DNA of 64,000 nt, taken from JALZKA01 sp963754045. Lineage in GTDB: Bacteria > Actinomycetota > Thermoleophilia > Solirubrobacterales > 70-9. This document shows positions 41,771 through 49,975 of this stretch, one piece after another. The DNA is taken from the NCBI GenBank assembly GCA_963754045.1, contig CAVWEN010000002.1:186001-250000 (forward strand), in the 5' to 3' direction. The position numbers were made by a program, and so were the translations under genes. The notes under the pieces are model-generated. The model was not told the origin of the DNA. It searched no databases and was given only the letters and a program-made list of their open reading frames with translations. How positions within the stretch are numbered: position 1 is the stretch's first letter; the number at the start of each line of letters is the position of its first letter.

Positions 41771-42451
41771 CTACTTGACGAGGAACGGGTCGACCGCGGC
41801 GAGAACCTCTTCGGCGTCGGCTGGGACCGAGAAGGCCTCGTCCGGCGTCGGGTTCTCACCGATCAGGTTGTTGAGGATCGCTGCGTGTCGCGCCTCGACC
41901 GTGTGGATCGCGAGCGCGGCGGCCAGAATGTCCGGGTTCTCGATGTTCGCCGCCTGGCCCAGGTATGCGGCCGCGCCGAGGTTTTCGACCTCAGCTGCGG
42001 TCGTGAGGACCGTCGTTGCGTCATCGAGGGGGAACTCTGCCTCCGGCTTCGGTGCCGGCTCGCCCAGCATCTTCGCTGTCGCGAGCAGCGCGTCAACGTG
42101 CTCCTGCTCGTGGCCACCGATCTGCTTGACCAGGGCGAGTTGGTCGCCCTTGAACAGACCGCTCTTTGCGACCGCGTCGTAGAAGCCGGCCTCGAGGTAC
42201 TCGAGGGTCAGCGCGTAGTTGACGATGCCGAGGTCGCCCTCGCCGAACGTTTCAGCCAGGACATCACCTGTCGGTTCTGCGGGTGCGGACGCGGTATTGG
42301 TGTCTTCACCTTCGTCGTCGTCGCCACAGGCGGCCAGCAGTGCCGCAGAGGCGCCGGTGCCGCCCGTCAGCGCAAGAAAGCGCCGACGCGAGACGGGGTC
42401 CCGGGCGATACGCGTGAGCGCACTGCCCTGGGGCTTGTTGGAAACGGCCAT
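41771..42451 (-). CDS. ferritin-like lipoprotein with a twin-arginine signal
   Basis: 226 aa from the ATG at 42451, with a GAGGAG ribosome site. The signal has SRRRFLALTGG (Tat motif) and a lipobox LLAAC, so it should be exported folded and lipidated. After an acidic, Ala-rich linker comes a Ferritin_2 bundle (ALTLEYLEAGFYDAV, GGHEQEHVDALL, TVEARHAAIL) matching the downstream paralogue. First gene of the block that ends in tatA. Probable periplasmic metal-binding or ferroxidase role. Confidence 0.85.
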   Translation of the reverse strand: MAVSNKPQGSALTRIARDPVSRRRFLALTGGTGASAALLAACGDDDEGEDTNTASAPAEPTGDVLAETFGEGDLGIVNYALTLEYLEAGFYDAVAKSGLFKGDQLALVKQIGGHEQEHVDALLATAKMLGEPAPKPEAEFPLDDATTVLTTAAEVENLGAAAYLGQAANIENPDILAAALAIHTVEARHAAILNNLIGENPTPDEAFSVPADAEEVLAAVDPFLVK

Positions 42452-42607
42452 GGTTTCTCCTCTTGGATGGTTTTCTGGAGACCTACTTACCCTTGCCCTA
42501 CGGCAATCGCGAGCGCCTGGATCAGCGCATTGAGGCCGGGCTGCCTGCGTCGACCTCGGCACTCGAGGTATTCCGGACCGCGTCGTCGGCGCCTAGCCCG
42601 AAGCCGT

Positions 42608-43072
42608 CTAGTTGTTCGCGAGCTGCCCGCTAGGCAGCAGGGTGGCGTTGGCGAGGGCGCTGGCCTCACGCTGAAGCTCGGCGATCCGATCGATCGCGAT
42701 CTCGTTGTCGATGAAGAGCCCGCGCCAGGTCTCACCCTGCTCGTCCTTGACCCTGACGCCGAAGTCAGGCTCGAAGTCGACCTTCTGCGCGGCGAAGATC
42801 ACGGCGCAGCGCGCGCCCGGAGCGTCAACATCGACCAGCTCGCCGCGTTCGTTGACGCCTGTCACCTGCACCGAGCGGTAACCATGGGCGCTGTAACCGT
42901 GAACTCCCTCGACGACAGCGTCGTTGCTCGTGTTCCAATCGCCCAGGCATGGACCAGCGGACTCCCTGCCGCGGTCGGATCCGCCAGCGAGCACGACGAC
43001 GCCGATCACGCCGGCCAACAGCACCGAGAACCCGAGGGCGAAGGCCAGGCGGGTTCGCTGGTCGGCAGTCAT
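42608..43072 (-). CDS. 154-aa membrane-anchored hypothetical protein
   Basis: Start ATG at 43072 overlaps the lgt stop by 4 bases. One N-terminal membrane helix (LAFALGFSVLLAGVIGVVVLAGG) and an extracytoplasmic domain with two Cys (GPCLGDWN and GARCAVIF) likely disulfide-bonded. The family is not recognised; the mature part includes GYSAHGYRSVQVTGVNERGELVDVDAPG. Coupling to lgt suggests a link with the envelope or lipoprotein maturation. Confidence 0.62.
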   Translation of the reverse strand: MTADQRTRLAFALGFSVLLAGVIGVVVLAGGSDRGRESAGPCLGDWNTSNDAVVEGVHGYSAHGYRSVQVTGVNERGELVDVDAPGARCAVIFAAQKVDFEPDFGVRVKDEQGETWRGLFIDNEIAIDRIAELQREASALANATLLPSGQLANN

Positions 43073-43845
43073 CGGGCAGAGGCATCCGCGGCGTCGGTCG
43101 CATAGAAGCGCCCCGCGCGAACGCGCACTGCGATCCAGGCCGCGCCGGCGGCGATCATCCCGAGGCTCAGGAGCTGCGGTTGGGTGAGGCCGAGCGCGAC
43201 CTCGTCGTTGCGACGAATGAACTCGACCAGGAGCCGTTCGGTACCCGCGAGCACCAGGTACACGGCGAACAACATCCCGGGTGTAAACCGAGCGCGCCAC
43301 CGCCACAGCAGGAAGGCGACGCCGCCCATCGCCAGAGCTTCGTAGATCGGAGTTGGGTGAACTTCGACCTCCGTCGGGACGGTGCCGTCCGGATAGCTCA
43401 TCGCCCAGGGCCCGTCCCAGGGCTGGCCGTAATCGCCGTCGCCGGAGAGTTGGCAGCCGATTCGTCCGATCGCGTAGCCGATCGCGAGGCCCGGGGCCGC
43501 GATATCGGGGACGTGCCAGCCGAGATATCCGCGCCACCGCGCCCAGAGCACCACTCCCAGGGCTCCACCGATCAGGCCACCAAGCCACACGAGCCCCGAA
43601 CCGGAGAAGGCGTTACCCAGCAGGTCGCCGGATACGTCGTCCCAGTTCTGAATCAGGAAGTCCAGCCGGGCACCCACGATCCCGCCCACCAGCCCGGCAA
43701 AGATCAGCTCATAGGCCCAATCGGCCGGCTTACCGAGTTCGGCGAACCGCCGCGCCACCAGTACCCCGGCGGCGATGAACGCGAAGGCGAAGCAGAGCCC
43801 GAAGGTCTGCAGCGTGATCGGTCCGATGTCGAGTTCGGGTTGCAT
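43069..43845 (-). CDS. lgt: prolipoprotein diacylglyceryl transferase (Lgt family)
   Basis: 258 aa, about seven membrane helices. It transfers diacylglycerol from phosphatidylglycerol to the lipobox Cys of prolipoproteins. The conserved Arg/Gly signature appears as GYAIGRIGCQLSGDG; the Asn found at this place in the E. coli enzyme is Cys here, as in a second Lgt subfamily. The HPTPIYE motif with the conserved His is present. Several lipoprotein genes nearby would be substrates. Confidence 0.88.
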   Translation of the reverse strand: MQPELDIGPITLQTFGLCFAFAFIAAGVLVARRFAELGKPADWAYELIFAGLVGGIVGARLDFLIQNWDDVSGDLLGNAFSGSGLVWLGGLIGGALGVVLWARWRGYLGWHVPDIAAPGLAIGYAIGRIGCQLSGDGDYGQPWDGPWAMSYPDGTVPTEVEVHPTPIYEALAMGGVAFLLWRWRARFTPGMLFAVYLVLAGTERLLVEFIRRNDEVALGLTQPQLLSLGMIAAGAAWIAVRVRAGRFYATDAADASAR

Positions 43846-43851
43846 GAGAAA

Positions 43852-43923
43852 TAGCCCCGGCGAGAATCGAACTCGCGTTACCGGAATGAAAATCCGGCGT
43901 CTTAACCACTAGACGACGGGGCC
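43852..43923 (-). tRNA. tRNA-Glu (TTC)
   Basis: Minus strand: acceptor GGCCCCG with CGGGGCT, D-arm GTCTAGTGGTTAAGAC, anticodon stem CCGGA/TCCGG around TTTTCAT (anticodon TTC), T-arm GCGAGTTCGATTCTCGC, discriminator A. Lies 6 bases upstream of lgt. Confidence 0.95.
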
Positions 43924-43961
43924 GCCGAGCGTTCAGTCTATTTCGGGCACAGCGCATTCAG

Positions 43962-44016
43962 CCCGCCGAACGGCCCGTTGTTCAGCGTGACGGCGAGTAA
44001 CGGGCCACTCGGCGGG
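43962..44016. repeat. long imperfect hairpin between argF and tRNA-Glu
   Basis: Two 8-bp blocks, CCCGCCGA/TCGGCGGG and GGCCCGTT/AACGGGCC, separated by a symmetric AC/AC internal loop, form a stem closed by a 19-base loop. It sits 14 bases after the argF stop on the minus strand, so it can act as the argF terminator or a processing signal in front of the tRNA. No T-run. Confidence 0.5.
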
Positions 44017-44029
44017 TGACGGCGGGACC

Positions 44030-44920
44030 CTACGCCGAGAGAAGCAGCTCGAGCAGCGCCTTCTGAGCGTGCAGGCGGTTCTCGGCCTGATCCCAGACCG
44101 CCGATCGCTCCCCGTAGAGCACTCCGCTCGCTATCTCCTCGCCTGGGTGGGCGGGCAGGCAGTGCAAAGCGATCGCACGATCGGAGGCCGCCGCCATCAG
44201 CTCCTCGGTCAGCGCGTAGGGCGCGAGCACGGTCCGGCGCTGGTCGGCCGTCTCCTCGTCGCCCATGCTCACCCACACGTCGGTGTAGAGAGCGTCGGCA
44301 CCCGTCGCCGCCTCGAACGCGTCTCCCGTCTGCTGAGCCGCGACCCCATCCTCGAGGCGGTAGCCCTCTGGGGCCGCAACCACCACCTCCACCCCGGCGA
44401 TGGCTCCCAGTACGGCGAGCGAGCGGGCGACGTTGTTCCCATCCCCCACGTAGGCGACTCGCAGGCCCTCGAGGTTTACGAAACGCTCCCTCAGCGTCAT
44501 CAGGTCGGCGAGTGCTTGGCAGGGGTGGTGTAACGGTGTCAGCGCGTTCACAACCGGGATCCCGGCGTGCTCGGCCAGCTCCGCCACCGTTTCGTGTGAT
44601 CCCGAGCGAATGACGATCGCGTGCAGGTACATCGACAGGATGCGGGCGGTGTCGGCGATGCTCTCGCCGCGTCCGAGCTGCAGCTCGTCGGCCCGCAGGG
44701 GCAATGGCTCGCCGCCGAGCTCGCCCACCCCGACCTGGAAGGAGACGCGCGTGCGAGTGGAGGGGCGCTCGAAGAGCAGCGCGACGGTTCGGCCCGTGAT
44801 CGCGTTCGACCCCTCGCCGGCGTCGCGGCCTGCCTTGAGCGCGATGGCGCGATCGAGCAGGGCGTCAAGCTCGGCTCTGCCAAGCTCCTCCCCGGTCAGG
44901 AAATGTCTAAGCGCAGCCAT
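44030..44920 (-). CDS. argF: ornithine carbamoyltransferase
   Basis: 296 aa. Makes citrulline from ornithine and carbamoyl phosphate in arginine synthesis. Signatures in order: carbamoyl-phosphate loop FERPSTRTRVSF (residues 50-61), HPCQALADL near 133, the ornithine-loop region DVWVSMGDE and the HCLPAHPGEE motif with the catalytic Cys near 252. The short N-terminus (LRHFLTGEELGRAEL) is normal. No other arg genes are adjacent, though the decarboxylase/pentein block at 19-22 kb would consume its product. Confidence 0.93.
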   Translation of the reverse strand: MAALRHFLTGEELGRAELDALLDRAIALKAGRDAGEGSNAITGRTVALLFERPSTRTRVSFQVGVGELGGEPLPLRADELQLGRGESIADTARILSMYLHAIVIRSGSHETVAELAEHAGIPVVNALTPLHHPCQALADLMTLRERFVNLEGLRVAYVGDGNNVARSLAVLGAIAGVEVVVAAPEGYRLEDGVAAQQTGDAFEAATGADALYTDVWVSMGDEETADQRRTVLAPYALTEELMAAASDRAIALHCLPAHPGEEIASGVLYGERSAVWDQAENRLHAQKALLELLLSA

Positions 44921-44944
44921 GAGGAAGCGCCGGATACTAGGGCG

Positions 44945-45772
44945 ATGCGGCTAACGGCCCTCACCTGGAACCTCTATCACGGGCGCGACTTCCCGCCCGA
45001 TCCGGCGCTGCGCACCCGGCGATCGAAGGTGCTGCGCGTGCGCGAGCGAAATGCAACCCACTCCCAGGTCAACCGCTCCCTGCGTCATGAGTTCGTCAGC
45101 AAACTCGCCGAGGGGGACTGGGACGTCGCGCTTCTGCAGGAATGCCCGCCCCGCTGGGCTGCCGCCCTGGCCGGTGACTGTGGCGCTGAACTCCACCGCG
45201 TTCTCACCTCGCGCAACTCGTGGGCGCCGCTGCGCGCGGCGGGCGCCAGGCTGAACCCCGACCTGCTCGGCTCGAACGAGGGTGGCTCGAACGTCACGCT
45301 CGTGCGGCCGGCGACCCTAGGTCGGATCACCGAGCGCCGCGAACTGGTCGTTGCGGCAGGACCGATTCCGGAACGGCGGGTGGTCGCGTTCACCCGCACC
45401 CAGTCGGGGCTTTGCCTGGCGAACCTCCACGCGAGCGCCGGGCCCGGGCGCCGCGACTTCGCCGAGAACGAGCTGCGATCGGCCGCGGAGCACTGCAGCC
45501 GATGGGCGGCGGAATCACCCCTGATCCTCGGCGGCGACCTGAACGTGCGCCCCCGTGACAGCTCGATCTACTCCGAGCTCGAGGAACGTTTCGGACTGAC
45601 GGGCACCACCGCGTCGGACTCCCTCGACCACCTGCTGCGGCGCGGGCTAGAAGCCGTCGAGCCGGCCGCCGCCTGGCCTGCCGAACGGCGGGAGACGGCC
45701 GACCGTGGCGGGGTCGTGCTCCGCCTCTCCGACCACGCCCCGGTTCAGGCAACTTTCGCGAGACTGCCGTAG
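44945..45772 (+). CDS. endonuclease/exonuclease/phosphatase family protein
   Basis: 275 aa from the ATG at 44945. The DNase I-like fold is shown by TWNLYHGRD at the start, DVALLQEC with the metal Glu, LANLHASAG, ILGGDLNVRP with the catalytic Asp/Asn, and the terminal LSDHAPVQA His. May hydrolyse phosphodiesters of nucleic acids or inositol-type phosphates. No signal peptide. Divergent from argF with a 24-base gap. Confidence 0.82.
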   Translation: MRLTALTWNLYHGRDFPPDPALRTRRSKVLRVRERNATHSQVNRSLRHEFVSKLAEGDWDVALLQECPPRWAAALAGDCGAELHRVLTSRNSWAPLRAAGARLNPDLLGSNEGGSNVTLVRPATLGRITERRELVVAAGPIPERRVVAFTRTQSGLCLANLHASAGPGRRDFAENELRSAAEHCSRWAAESPLILGGDLNVRPRDSSIYSELEERFGLTGTTASDSLDHLLRRGLEAVEPAAAWPAERRETADRGGVVLRLSDHAPVQATFARLP

Positions 45773-45809
45773 GCTCCGCGCAGGGATCCCCGCCGACAAG
45801 GAGCTGACC

Positions 45810-46385
45810 ATGGCCGCAAGCAAGAAGACGAAAAAGTCCAGCAAGAGCACGGGCAGGAAGGCGCGTACCGCTACCGCTCGCGGCGACAAGAGCGTGGAGG
45901 CATTCCGCGATGCGCTGGAGCGCAGCGTGACTCTTTCGCGAGAGCGCCTCCAAGAGGTCGTGGATGACGCCGTCAAGCGTGGCCGGATGACCCCATCGGA
46001 CGCAAACGAACTGGTCAGCAACCTGGTTTCCCGGGGCCGCAACTACACCGACGACCTGATCAAGGATCTCGAGAAGCTCCTCGACCAGGCTCGCAAGGAA
46101 GTCGATGCCCGGGTCTCGCCGGCGCGCAAGCGCGCGGAGCGGGCCAGCAAGCGCGTGCGCGAAGCCGCCGAGCCCGCGCTCGCCGAGGCCGACCGGCTGC
46201 GCCGCAGGGCCGGAGTGGGAGCTTCAAGCCCGATCCTGGGATACGACGCGCTCAGCGCGACTCAGGTCAAGTCGAGGCTGAAGGGCATGAAGGCCGCCGA
46301 ATTGCGCAAGGTCCGCACGCAGGAGAAGAAGGGCAAAGCCCGCAAGGGCGTGCTCGACGCAATTGAGCGACAGCTCGCCAAGTAG
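45810..46385 (+). CDS. phasin-like coiled-coil protein
   Basis: 191 aa, AAGGAG ribosome site 7 bases before the ATG. A Lys/Ser-rich N-terminus (KKTKKSSKSTGRKAR), then long amphipathic helices (ALERSVTLSRERLQEVVDDAVKRGRM, NELVSNLVSRGRNYTDDLIKDLEKLL) as in PHA-granule phasins and phasin regulators, and a basic C-terminal module with YDALSATQVKSRL that resembles a helix-hairpin helix. Could coat lipid or polymer granules or bind DNA. Confidence 0.6.
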   Translation: MAASKKTKKSSKSTGRKARTATARGDKSVEAFRDALERSVTLSRERLQEVVDDAVKRGRMTPSDANELVSNLVSRGRNYTDDLIKDLEKLLDQARKEVDARVSPARKRAERASKRVREAAEPALAEADRLRRRAGVGASSPILGYDALSATQVKSRLKGMKAAELRKVRTQEKKGKARKGVLDAIERQLAK

Positions 46386-47727
46386 CAGCGCCACCAGGCC
46401 ACCACGCCCTCCAAAGGGGGAGGTCCTCGAGCTCACGATCGACGCGCTCGCCCAGGGCGGGCGAGGCGTCGCGCGGCGCAACGACGGCTTCGTGGTTTTC
46501 GTGGCCGGCGGGCTGCCCGGCGACCGCGTCCGCGCAACGATCTCGCGCTCCAAGCGCGGCTACGCCGAGGCAAGCCTGACCGAGCTGGTCGAGGCAGGCG
46601 ACATACGGATCCCCGACGTCTGCACCCACGAGGGCGAGTCATGCCCTGGAGCGCCGTGGCAGGGTCTCCCTTACGAGACCCAATTGAGCGAGAAGCAGGC
46701 GCAGGTGACCGAGGCCCTACAGCGACTAGGCGGCTTCGAGGGATTTGAGCCAGAGCCCATCGTCCCGGCCTTGACGCCGTGGCGATACCGCAACAAGCTG
46801 GAGTACTCGTTCGGCGACCTCGACGGGGACGCCGCGCTGGGCTTTCACCGGCGCGGGAGCTGGCGCGACATTCTCGACGTCGATGACTGCCACCTGGCGT
46901 CGGAGGCCAACAACGCCGCCCGCAACGCAGTGCGCGACTGGGCCCGGACCGAAGGCCTCCCCGCCTACGAATCCGAGGACGGCCGCGGCGTATTGCGCAA
47001 CCTGATCGTGCGCGAGGGTGTCCGCACTGGGCAGCTGCAGACGCGGCTCGTGACCTCCCCCGCCGAGTTCGCGCGCCCTCCGGTCGACCTCCACACCGTG
47101 ATCGAGGGACTCTCCGGCGGCACCGACGGTCCCACCGGCGTCCTGGGCGAGGAGTACCTGGAAGAGCAACTCTTCGATCTGCGCTTTCGCATCTCCCATG
47201 CCGCCTTCTTCCAAACCAACACCGGGATGTCGGAAAGGCTCTACGAGATCGCTGCCGATTTCGCCGGGCTCACCGGGGGCGAGCGGCTCTACGACCTGTA
47301 CTGCGGCATCGGCACGATCGGGCTTACGATGGCCGGCAAGGCAGGTTCGGTCTGGGGGATCGAGTCCGTGCCGGAAGCCGTAGCCGACGCCGAGCGCAAT
47401 GCCAAGCGGAACGGAATCACCAACGCGCAGTTCGTCGCCGCCGACGCACGGCTCGGCATCCGACCGCTCCTCGAGCGCACCGGAAAGCCCGACGTCCTCG
47501 TCGTCGACCCGCCGCGCGCCGGGCTATCGAAGAAGGTGGTGCGGCGGGTGATCGAATGCGGCGCACCCCGCATCGTGTACGTCTCGTGCAACCCCACCAC
47601 CCTCGCGCCGAACGCGGCGCAGCTGCGCGAAGCGGGCTATGAGCTGCTCCGCGTGCAACCCGTGGACATGTTCCCCCAGACCCCTCATGTCGAGTGTGTG
47701 GCGCTTCTTGAGAAGGTTGTGGCATGA
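46363..47727 (+). CDS. 23S rRNA (uracil-C5)-methyltransferase, RlmD/RumA-like
   Basis: 454 aa from a TTG that overlaps the phasin-like gene by 23 bases; a later start near the TRAM domain cannot be excluded. Order: TRAM domain (residues 20-85, VLELTIDALAQGGRGVAR), a partial Fe-S region, the SAM fold (YDLYCGIGTIGLTMAG near 312) and the catalytic VSCNPTTLA near 410. Only three of the usual four cluster Cys are visible (C87, C94, C176); the position before the aromatic WQ is Pro/Ala. It methylates a uridine in 23S rRNA or tRNA. Confidence 0.85.
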   Translation: MSDSSPSSSATRPPRPPKGEVLELTIDALAQGGRGVARRNDGFVVFVAGGLPGDRVRATISRSKRGYAEASLTELVEAGDIRIPDVCTHEGESCPGAPWQGLPYETQLSEKQAQVTEALQRLGGFEGFEPEPIVPALTPWRYRNKLEYSFGDLDGDAALGFHRRGSWRDILDVDDCHLASEANNAARNAVRDWARTEGLPAYESEDGRGVLRNLIVREGVRTGQLQTRLVTSPAEFARPPVDLHTVIEGLSGGTDGPTGVLGEEYLEEQLFDLRFRISHAAFFQTNTGMSERLYEIAADFAGLTGGERLYDLYCGIGTIGLTMAGKAGSVWGIESVPEAVADAERNAKRNGITNAQFVAADARLGIRPLLERTGKPDVLVVDPPRAGLSKKVVRRVIECGAPRIVYVSCNPTTLAPNAAQLREAGYELLRVQPVDMFPQTPHVECVALLEKVVA

Positions 47728-48500
47728 GCAGAGGCTTCGGAGTCGCCGCGGGGCTCGATCCTGAGGTGGCCGCACCACTCGCGGCGCGCTGCGCTGAGCT
47801 CGGGTACTCGTCGGTCTGGTCCAACGACACGCCGATCGCCAGCGGGCTTGAGACGCTGACGGAGTTCGCGCGCGGGGCCGAGGGCGTCGAGCTCGGGGTG
47901 GCGGTAATCGCCCTCGACCGCAGCGACCCGGCTGCGATCGGGGCCAAGATCGACGAGCTCGGCCTCGACCGCTCGCGGCTGTGGATCGGCGTCGGGGCCG
48001 GATTCTCGAAGCGGCCGCTGACGACCATGCGCGAGGCAGTGCCCGCGCTACGCGAAGCGCTTGGCGGAGTCCGCATCGTGCTCGCAGCGATGGGGCCCAA
48101 GATGTGCGCTCTTGCTGGCGCTGAGTTCGACGGCGTGTTCTTCAACTGGATGACGCCGGGCTTCGCCCGTGATGCACGTGCGCACGTCGAATCGGGCGCG
48201 GCCGATGGGGAGCGCGACGCGCCACCGGTGTTCGGCTATGTGCGGACTGCGATCGGCGACGACGCAACCGCGCGGCTGGCGAAGGAGGAGTCGTTCTACC
48301 GCGACCTCCACGACGGCTACCGCAACCACTTCAACCGCCTGGGCGAGCCGGAGGGCACGGTTGGCGTCGCAGCCGCCGACCCGGCCGCGGCGCGGCGCGC
48401 ACTCGCGGCATACGAGGCCCTTGACGTGCCGGTGGTGCGCGGCCTGGCAAGCGCGAACCTTGAGGCCATGGGCGCCGTCGCCGAGGGCGTGGCACCTTGA
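47724..48500 (+). CDS. LLM-class (luciferase-like) F420-type oxidoreductase
   Basis: 258 aa, TIM-barrel member of the bacterial luciferase family, shorter than the 300-350 typical. Family segments: GYSSVWSNDTPIASGLETL, GVAVIALDRSDPAAIGAKIDEL, LWIGVGAGFS and FDGVFFNWMTPGFARDA. In actinobacteria these usually use deazaflavin F420 rather than FMN. It overlaps the methyltransferase by 4 bases and the GH5 gene start by 4 bases. Substrate unknown. Confidence 0.78.
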   Translation: MSRGFGVAAGLDPEVAAPLAARCAELGYSSVWSNDTPIASGLETLTEFARGAEGVELGVAVIALDRSDPAAIGAKIDELGLDRSRLWIGVGAGFSKRPLTTMREAVPALREALGGVRIVLAAMGPKMCALAGAEFDGVFFNWMTPGFARDARAHVESGAADGERDAPPVFGYVRTAIGDDATARLAKEESFYRDLHDGYRNHFNRLGEPEGTVGVAAADPAAARRALAAYEALDVPVVRGLASANLEAMGAVAEGVAP

Positions 48501-49975
48501 AGGTCGCTGCGGCGTTCGCGTTTGCGATCGCGTTGCTGGTCCCCGCGAGCGCCGCCGCCGCGAAGCCCCTGCAGCACGACGGCCGGTGGGTCACCGACTC
48601 GCGTGGCCGCGTCGTGATGCTCCACGGCTGGAACATGGTCTACAAGGTCGGCTCGTACAGACCGGCGGACTCCGGGTTCGGCCGCGACGACGCGCGTTTC
48701 CTGCGCCGCCACGGCTTCAACACGGTCCGCCTGGGCGTGATCTACAAGGGACTCGAGCCGAACCCCCCTGGCGCCGACGGCAAGCCCCGCTATCGCGAAG
48801 GCTACGTGCGCAGCATCAAGCGGACGCAGAAGATGCTCGCCCGCCACGGGATCTACACGCTGGTGGACTTCCACCAGGATCTCTACAACGAGCGTTTCCA
48901 GGGCGAGGGCTGGCCGGACTGGCAGACGATCGATGACGGCGTCCCCTCCGAGCTCCAGCAGGGCTTCCCGGCGAACTACCTGGTTAATCTCGGCCTCGAG
49001 CGCGCGTTCGACAACTTCTGGGCGAACACCCCGGTCGAGGGGATCGGCCTACAGGACCGCTATGCGGCCGCGTGGCGGTACGTCGCTCGCCAGTTCCGGG
49101 GATCAAGGCGGCTGGTCGGCTACAACCTGCTGAACGAGCCGTGGCCGGGCACGCCGTACCCCACATGCGCATCGAACGTTGGCTGCCCGCTCTTCGACAC
49201 CCAGATGCTCGAGCCGTTCTCCGAGAGGGTGATCGCCTCCATCCGAAAGGCCGACCATCGGGCGATGGTCTGGTACGCGCCGCTGCTGCTCTTCGACTTC
49301 GGCGCAGACACCTCGCACGGCGACACCGGCGACGACCGCGCCGGCTTCGCCTTCAACATGTACTGCCTCGCCGAGGTGCTGCCGGATCAGGCCGGGGCGA
49401 TCGGCGACGGCGCGTGCGACACCGGCTACGGCCTCACGCTCGACAACGCAGAGGCCCAATCCGATGAAACAGGCGACGCCCTGTTGATGACCGAGTACGC
49501 GGCTACGAACGACCTGGGGACGGTCGAGCGTGTGATCGAGCTCGCCGGGGAGAAGATGATCGGCTGGCAGCAGTGGCACTACTGCGACTGCGAGGACCCG
49601 ACCACCACGGGTACCGGCGTCCAATCCGTCGTCGCTGACCCGAACCTGCCGCCCCGCGGCGAGAACCTGAACCGGGGCAAGCTGAAGGTCAGCTCTCGCC
49701 CCTACCCGCAGCTCGTGTCGGGCACGCCGCTCTCGTACAGGTTCGACCGTGAGGCAAGGCGCTTTGACCTGACCTACTCGACCAGGACACCGCGCGGCCG
49801 CAGGCTGGGGCGGCGCTCGCTCACTCGCGTGTTCGTTCCGCGCATCCACTACCGCGGCGGCTACCGGGCTCAGGTCAAGGGCGGCAAGCGAGTTTCGCGC
49901 CGGGACGCTCGCGTGCTGAGGCTCAAGCGCAAGCGCCGGGCGCAACGGGTAAGCGTGGCAATCGTTCCGCGCTAG
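48497..49975 (+). CDS. secreted glycoside hydrolase family 5 (endoglycoceramidase-like)
   Basis: 492 aa from a TTG. Signal peptide of about 23 residues (AAAFAFAIALLVPASAAAA). GH5 TIM barrel: LHGWNMVYKVG, FNTVRLGVIY, LVDFHQDLYNERF, the acid/base Glu214 in LLNEPWPG and the nucleophile Glu333 in LLMTEYAATND. The HQD and WNMVYK segments resemble GH5 subfamily 29-type ceramide glycanases. A C-terminal beta domain (residues 385-460) is followed by a basic tail (RLKRKRRAQR). It likely cleaves glycolipids or glucans outside the cell. Confidence 0.86.
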   Translation: MKVAAAFAFAIALLVPASAAAAKPLQHDGRWVTDSRGRVVMLHGWNMVYKVGSYRPADSGFGRDDARFLRRHGFNTVRLGVIYKGLEPNPPGADGKPRYREGYVRSIKRTQKMLARHGIYTLVDFHQDLYNERFQGEGWPDWQTIDDGVPSELQQGFPANYLVNLGLERAFDNFWANTPVEGIGLQDRYAAAWRYVARQFRGSRRLVGYNLLNEPWPGTPYPTCASNVGCPLFDTQMLEPFSERVIASIRKADHRAMVWYAPLLLFDFGADTSHGDTGDDRAGFAFNMYCLAEVLPDQAGAIGDGACDTGYGLTLDNAEAQSDETGDALLMTEYAATNDLGTVERVIELAGEKMIGWQQWHYCDCEDPTTTGTGVQSVVADPNLPPRGENLNRGKLKVSSRPYPQLVSGTPLSYRFDREARRFDLTYSTRTPRGRRLGRRSLTRVFVPRIHYRGGYRAQVKGGKRVSRRDARVLRLKRKRRAQRVSVAIVPR

